The position numbers were made by a program, and so were the translations under genes. Shown in pieces: positions 59,444 to 64,000 of a stretch of DNA of 64,000 nucleotides. Location: positions 196,001 to 260,000 of the forward strand of contig NZ_CP102265.1 in the NCBI RefSeq assembly GCF_025147765.1, in the 5' to 3' direction. Each line of letters starts with the position of its first letter. The stretch's first letter is position 1. Source of the DNA: Blautia obeum ATCC 29174 (GTDB lineage: Bacteria; Bacillota; Clostridia; Lachnospirales; Lachnospiraceae). The notes below the pieces were generated by a model that saw only the letters and a list, made by a program, of their open reading frames with translations, did no database searches and was not told the origin of the DNA.

Positions 59444-62400
59444 ATGAAACCTTTACGTTTAAAAATGCAGGCATTTGGCTCATATGGTAAAGAAACTACA
59501 ATTGATTTTGAGAAAGTAAATCAGAATCTTTTTCTTATAACCGGGGATACCGGAGCGGGAAAAACGACGATCTTTGATGCGATCGTTTTTGCTTTATATG
59601 GAGAAGCCAGCTCTTCTTTAAACAAAAAAGAAGGCGTAGTTCTGCAGAGCCAGTATGTGGATTTTGATTCAGAACCGTATGTCGAACTTGTCTTTTCGGA
59701 GGGCCGTGATGAAAAACGGGAAATCTATACAGTGCGCCGTGTTCCGAGACATCTCAAAACGATCACAAGAGGTGCAAACAAGGGTAAACCAAAAGAAAAT
59801 ACAGGTTCGGTAAGTCTGATCATGCCGGATGGAATGGAATATCCATCAAAAGAAACGGATCGTAAACTGCAGGAGATCGTAGGCCTGACAAAGAGTCAGT
59901 TTATGCAGGTTGCTATGATTGCGCAGGGAGAATTTATGGATCTCCTCCGTGCAAAATCAGATGACAAAAAAGTGATTTTTCGAAAGCTTTTTAATACAGA
60001 AATGTATCAGGATATTGTGACAGAACTGGGGAATCGAAAGCGCGCAAAAGAGAAAGAAATCGCAGTTCTGAAAACACAATGTCAGGGAGAAGTGAGCAGG
60101 ATCCGTATACCTGAAACATATGAATCAGAGACTCTGAAACAGTTGAAAAAACAACTGGAAGATGGTGAGATGACACGCCTTACTGACTTTCTGGAAGAAG
60201 TGGAAAAACTGTGTGACTGGCTGGAAAAACATACTGATCTGGCAGAAAAAGATTATCGGAAATCAGGGAAAAGCAGGGATGAAAAAAGAGAGGAATATAC
60301 GAGAGCAGAAGAGGTTCTGAAATGGTTTATACAGCTGGAAGATGCAGAGCAGAAACTGCAGGAATGTGCAGATGATGAATCAAAAATAGTGGAAACAACA
60401 GCCCTAATCAGTCGTATCAGAAATGCGTATGAGATCAGAGAGACCGGTGTTCTCTTAAATGATGCGGAGAGACGGCTGGCAGAACTGGAACAATCATTAA
60501 AGACTCAGGAAAAACAGTTGCCAATATTGGAAGAAACGCGGAAAACAGCGGAAAAAGCAGAGGAGCAGAAAAAGCTGATTCGTGATCAGGAATTGCAGAG
60601 TTACAGCAAAATTGCAGAAAAAGTGCAGAAGGCACTGGAGCTTTTGAATCAGATAAAGAGCCTGCGTGTGCAGGCAGAAGCAGACAGGAAAAACTGTGCT
60701 TTGGCATCAGAAAACACACAGAAAGTACGTAAGCAGCAGGAGACTTTGGAACAGAAAGAAATACAGTGGAAAAAACAGAGCGAAGAGCTGGCTGAAGTGG
60801 ATAAGAAGCTGGTACTCGCAGAGAATAAAAAGCAGGAAGCAGATGCTGTTTTGCAGGAGATTAAAGACGTTAGGGTACTGGGAAATCAGGCAGAACAATG
60901 CCGTAAAAATGCGATTAAAACAAGAGAAAATTATGCAAAAATAACTGAAAAATATAACGCGGTAAATACAGAATATGAAGAAGTGAGACTGTATTTTCTA
61001 AACGCACAGGCCGGCTTTCTTGCAGCAGAACTGGAACCGGGAAAACCCTGTCCGGTGTGTGGTTCCATAGAACATCCACACCCGGCGAAAAAAGATGTGG
61101 AATCTGTGGATATCTCCGAAGAAAAACTGCAAAATATGCAGACAAATGTGGATAAACTGCGTAAAGATCAGGAAAAAGCTGCTGGGGATGCAGCGGCGGC
61201 CAGATCAGAATACGATACACGAAAAGATACTTATATTGCCAGTGTACAAAAGCTCCAGGAACGTTTGCATAGAAGTGTTTCTTCTATAACAGAGCAGTCA
61301 AGTGTGACGGAAATGAGCAATGCTCTGGAAAACTGGAAGCAGGAGCTGGCAGAAGAACTGAACAACTTACAGAGGAGTGCACGCCTTCTGGTAAAAATCC
61401 GTGAAGCACTTCAAAATATGGAAAAGCAGAAAAAACAGTTGCAGGACACTTATGATGAGTGTACAGAGAAAGAAAAAGCTGCTGTTGAAAAACTGGCAGG
61501 AAGTGAAGCCGCGCTGGAAAATGTAAAAGGGTCCGTTGAATTTAAGACCGAAGAAGAGGCAAGGGCGGCACTGATTCAGGCTGAAAGCAGTAAAAACCAG
61601 GCAGAAGAAGTGTATCAGAAAGTTCTGTCAGAAGCGAAGAAAGCCGCAAATGCGCAGAAACAGGCAGAAACCCTGATCAGCCGTTACCAGCAGGAGATTC
61701 CGGAACAGAAGAAGTGTGTGGAAGATCGAAAAACTTCTTATACAGAAGTAATGGAAATAAAGCAGATGACAGAATCTGAATGGAAAGAGCTTGTGGAGAC
61801 GTACAGCCGTGAAGCGGCAGAAGAGTTTCAGAAAACGGTTAATGCTTATTATGAAAAGAAGTCAGTAGCGCTGGCACAGAAAGATTCTGCAGAGAGCGCG
61901 ATTGGAGAAGAGCAGAAACCTGTTCTGGAAGAAATTCAGAAAGAGAGAGAAGCTGCAGAGACAGAATATCAGGAAAAAGAAAAGATTTATAACCAATTGC
62001 GAATGGATAACAGGGATGACAGAGAGGTCTTTGACGCACTTTCCGGAAGGCTGGAAGAGAGAAAAACAATCGTGGAAGAACATGCGCGGATCGATACACT
62101 GTACCGCATGACTTCCGGAAACGTCAGTGGCTCACGTATGGATTTGGAAACTTATGTACAGCGGTATTATCTGGAACATATTTTATACGCGGCGAATCGA
62201 CGCTTTCAAGAAATGTCTGCAGGACAGTTTGAGCTCCGGATGTATGATCTGGAAAAAGCTGGTGAAGGAAAGAACAGAGGGCTTGATTTGATGGTTTATT
62301 CTACTGTGACAGGAAAAGAACGGGAGGTTCGTACTCTTTCCGGTGGAGAATCCTTTATGGCGGCATTGTCGCTTGCGCTTGGAATGGCGGATCAGATTCA

Positions 62401-62629
62401 GCAGAGTTCAGCTGCAATCAACCTGGACATGATGTTTATTGATGAGGGCTTTGGTTCACTGGACGAACATTCACGCAATCAGGCGGTTCGTGTGTTGCAG
62501 GAAATGGCAGAAGGTTCCAGACTGATTGGAATTATTTCTCATGTGTCAGAACTGAAGCAGGAGATTGAAGATCAGTTGCTCGTAAACAAAGATGAGAATG
62601 GAAGCCATGTGAAATGGCAGATCAGCTGA
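59444..62629 (+). CDS. sbcC: Exonuclease subunit SbcC
   Basis: A 1061-residue Rad50-type ATPase. Walker A GDTGAGKTT starts at residue 34. Two long coiled coils flank the zinc hook C536-PV-C539-G. The ABC signature LSGGES lies at 965-970, followed by Walker B MMFIDEGFGSLDEHS. It tethers DNA ends and drives the SbcD nuclease. It starts directly after the sbcD stop behind GGGGGTG. All key motifs are intact. Confidence 0.97.
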   Translation: MKPLRLKMQAFGSYGKETTIDFEKVNQNLFLITGDTGAGKTTIFDAIVFALYGEASSSLNKKEGVVLQSQYVDFDSEPYVELVFSEGRDEKREIYTVRRVPRHLKTITRGANKGKPKENTGSVSLIMPDGMEYPSKETDRKLQEIVGLTKSQFMQVAMIAQGEFMDLLRAKSDDKKVIFRKLFNTEMYQDIVTELGNRKRAKEKEIAVLKTQCQGEVSRIRIPETYESETLKQLKKQLEDGEMTRLTDFLEEVEKLCDWLEKHTDLAEKDYRKSGKSRDEKREEYTRAEEVLKWFIQLEDAEQKLQECADDESKIVETTALISRIRNAYEIRETGVLLNDAERRLAELEQSLKTQEKQLPILEETRKTAEKAEEQKKLIRDQELQSYSKIAEKVQKALELLNQIKSLRVQAEADRKNCALASENTQKVRKQQETLEQKEIQWKKQSEELAEVDKKLVLAENKKQEADAVLQEIKDVRVLGNQAEQCRKNAIKTRENYAKITEKYNAVNTEYEEVRLYFLNAQAGFLAAELEPGKPCPVCGSIEHPHPAKKDVESVDISEEKLQNMQTNVDKLRKDQEKAAGDAAAARSEYDTRKDTYIASVQKLQERLHRSVSSITEQSSVTEMSNALENWKQELAEELNNLQRSARLLVKIREALQNMEKQKKQLQDTYDECTEKEKAAVEKLAGSEAALENVKGSVEFKTEEEARAALIQAESSKNQAEEVYQKVLSEAKKAANAQKQAETLISRYQQEIPEQKKCVEDRKTSYTEVMEIKQMTESEWKELVETYSREAAEEFQKTVNAYYEKKSVALAQKDSAESAIGEEQKPVLEEIQKEREAAETEYQEKEKIYNQLRMDNRDDREVFDALSGRLEERKTIVEEHARIDTLYRMTSGNVSGSRMDLETYVQRYYLEHILYAANRRFQEMSAGQFELRMYDLEKAGEGKNRGLDLMVYSTVTGKEREVRTLSGGESFMAALSLALGMADQIQQSSAAINLDMMFIDEGFGSLDEHSRNQAVRVLQEMAEGSRLIGIISHVSELKQEIEDQLLVNKDENGSHVKWQIS

Positions 62630-62685
62630 TTTTTGGTAAAATATAAAAGCAGGGAATAGAAGTATTAGAGAATGTTAGGAGAAAA

Positions 62686-63675
62686 ATGACAGAAGAAACT
62701 TTGGAAAAACTGGCACAGTTGCTGGAACAGGATCAATTTGAACTGCTCATTCCGGAGAAGATGCGGACAGAATCGGGAAGAATATCGGATAAGGGATCAG
62801 CCAGCATGGATATTCCATTGGTATATCTGATGAATGATGCGGTCGAGAGCTTTCTGGTTTTTCGAAATGTTCGTATGACGGGGGAATATCACAGCGATTA
62901 TCAGGGAGAACTGCAGGCATCCATGGCCAGGCAGGATGGCAGATTTGTACTTGTCATAAAACAGGATGATACAGTGCTGACATTGTTTTTTGAGGATCTG
63001 GAATTGGAAGTCCATCTGTATGAATATGCATATACTGGTCATTTCTGGGTAAAAGACTATGAATATTTGCGACAATTGGAGTATCGCCTTGCGATTCTCA
63101 GGGATAAATATGATTATCTTGGTGAGGCATATTGCACGGAAGAAGAAATAAAACTGGCGGCACTTGTAGAATTTCCACCATTAAATTATTGCTGCTATCC
63201 GGCAGTACCGGAGAAATATATCGTGCCCAGAGAAAATCCCTGGATACCTTCTGAAAAAGCAATTGTTTATATGAAAGAACTGGCAGCGGAATGTGAGGAT
63301 ACTTCTTTACTGAAAATGTTAGAATTCTATAGAAAGCATCCTGCGAAATTCTGGGCGAAGAGACTTGCAGTTATGCTGCATCAGACGAAGCACAGCAGAA
63401 TTGTAGATCTGTTGTCAGAGAGACTGCAGCAGGCAACGGCAGATTATCCAAGAAGATTTTTTGGAGATGATATGGAACGGAAGTATCAGCAAGCATTGGA
63501 AAGAGCAAAACAGCGTCAGAGGGAGTTGAAGAGCCAGGGAATTCGTGCAGATCTTCTGAGAGAAGAACCTTTTACGATTGCGCGTGATTCTTTGAATTAT
63601 AAACTGTATCTTATGATATGGAAGGAACAGAAGGGGAACCGAGTAACAGAAATAGAAGAATATATCTGTGAATAA
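62686..63675 (+). CDS. Unrecognised protein downstream of sbcDC
   Basis: A 329-residue soluble protein preceded by TAGGAG. I do not recognise a characterised family; it may belong to a clostridial family of unknown function. The N-terminal half is mixed alpha/beta (MNDAVESFLVFRNVRMTGEY, LTLFFEDLELEVHLYEYAY, GHFWVKDYEYLRQLEYRL). The C-terminal half is helical and basic (residues 200-329). There are no membrane segments or signal peptide. It lies 56 bases after sbcC on the same strand, so co-transcription is likely, and it is followed by a terminator. Confidence 0.8.
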   Translation: MTEETLEKLAQLLEQDQFELLIPEKMRTESGRISDKGSASMDIPLVYLMNDAVESFLVFRNVRMTGEYHSDYQGELQASMARQDGRFVLVIKQDDTVLTLFFEDLELEVHLYEYAYTGHFWVKDYEYLRQLEYRLAILRDKYDYLGEAYCTEEEIKLAALVEFPPLNYCCYPAVPEKYIVPRENPWIPSEKAIVYMKELAAECEDTSLLKMLEFYRKHPAKFWAKRLAVMLHQTKHSRIVDLLSERLQQATADYPRRFFGDDMERKYQQALERAKQRQRELKSQGIRADLLREEPFTIARDSLNYKLYLMIWKEQKGNRVTEIEEYICE

Positions 63676-63690
63676 TAGATTTTTAAAGCC

Positions 63691-63730
63691 AAAGCTGTAT
63701 TAGCAGGCGAAAACCTGAAATACAGCTTTT
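63691..63730. terminator. Terminator between converging genes
   Basis: AAAGCTGTATT (63691-63701) pairs perfectly with AATACAGCTTT (63719-63729), with an inner CAGG/CCTG stem. It serves the plus-strand gene and probably also the minus-strand transporter. Confidence 0.82.
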
Positions 63731-63754
63731 GTTGTTCTTTTGAAATATGGAAAG

Positions 63755-64000
63755 TTATGCTTTTTTCATTTTTCCAAGTTCTCTGCGGGCAAAAACAACC
63801 GCCAGTACAAATGCAGCTGCGTCGGCAATCGGTCCTGCATACATAACGCCATCAATTCCCATAAACATAGGAAAGATAATGATCAATGGAAGCAGGAAGA
63901 TCACCTGTCTGGTGAGAGACATGATGATACCGAGGCCAGCCTTTCCTATAGAAGTAAAAAATCCGGAGGACATCGGCTGGATACCATTTGCGAAAGTCAG
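63755..64000 (-). CDS. MATE-family efflux protein, C-terminal part (5' end outside window)
   Basis: The minus-strand frame is open to the window edge. The visible 81 residues read TFANGIQPMSSGFFTSIGKA, then GLGIIMSLTRQVIFLLPLII and a last helix GPIADAAAFVLAVVFARRELGKM. This matches the end of NorM/DinF-type MATE transporters, where the QP-x-S-x-FF-x-xIGKA turn precedes the last two or three helices. Substrate cannot be judged from this part. Confidence 0.87.
   Translation of the reverse strand: MTFANGIQPMSSGFFTSIGKAGLGIIMSLTRQVIFLLPLIIIFPMFMGIDGVMYAGPIADAAAFVLAVVFARRELGKMKKA

Overview
The window reads as a chromosomal segment of a low-to-mid GC Gram-positive gut anaerobe, most likely a Lachnospiraceae (Blautia/Ruminococcus/Dorea-like) Clostridium relative. 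The grounds are AGGAGG-type ribosome binding sites, a pyruvate formate-lyase operon, an AgrBD/LytTR quorum-sensing locus, an LPXTG-like wall protein, prokaryotic Int/Xis modules of Tn916 and Tn1549 type, and a galactoside ABC transporter with two beta-galactosidases. No rRNA, tRNA or CRISPR array was found.

Layout. 1-3.8 kb: a very AT-rich cluster with the end of a TldD protease, a divergent TldE-like protein, an ABC ATPase and a membrane permease, resembling a peptide (RiPP/bacteriocin) maturation and export locus. 3.8-6.0 kb: an IS1634-like insertion sequence with a small companion gene. 6.1-9.95 kb: XRE regulator, AgrA-like and AgrC-like two-component system, a pseudo-receiver protein, AgrD and AgrB. 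10.1-13.0 kb: a Tn916-type module (sigma-like Orf7, Orf8-like, Xis-like, a ribbon-helix-helix protein and tyrosine integrase). 13.1-15.1 kb: debris, comprising a methionyl-tRNA synthetase C-terminal piece, a headless sortase B, a truncated conjugative-element protein and a minus-strand relic. 15.1-25.4 kb: a compact defence island: XRE, HsdM, HsdS, AbiU2-like HEPN protein, HsdR, Mrr-like nuclease, WYL regulator and Fic protein, apparently one transcription unit behind a consensus promoter and an inverted-repeat operator.

25.4-31.5 kb: toxin-like and signalling-gene relics, a partial c-di-GMP riboswitch-like element, and two hybrid histidine kinases, the first split by an in-frame amber codon. 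31.5-38.4 kb: PepT, an alpha/beta hydrolase, a lone type IV pilin-like protein, a NifX-like/FKBP fusion, and a two-gene DNA-repair operon (radical SAM plus partner) with LexA boxes in its promoter. 38.6-44.4 kb: pflB-pflA with a Rex-like operator, then a phosphoribosyltransferase-like protein with a CodB-like permease. 44.4-54.6 kb: AraC regulator, small membrane protein, sugar-binding protein, two permeases, GH2 and GH42 beta-galactosidases. 54.6-57.7 kb: a Cys-rich tandem-repeat wall-anchored protein and a LuxR-type regulator. 58.3-64 kb: sbcD-sbcC, an unrecognised protein, and the end of a MATE transporter.

Functionally, the right half is mostly ordinary core metabolism and repair. The left 26 kb is accessory DNA made of nested mobile elements carrying communication, peptide export and defence genes. 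All functional calls rest on reading the translated sequences; no database search was run.
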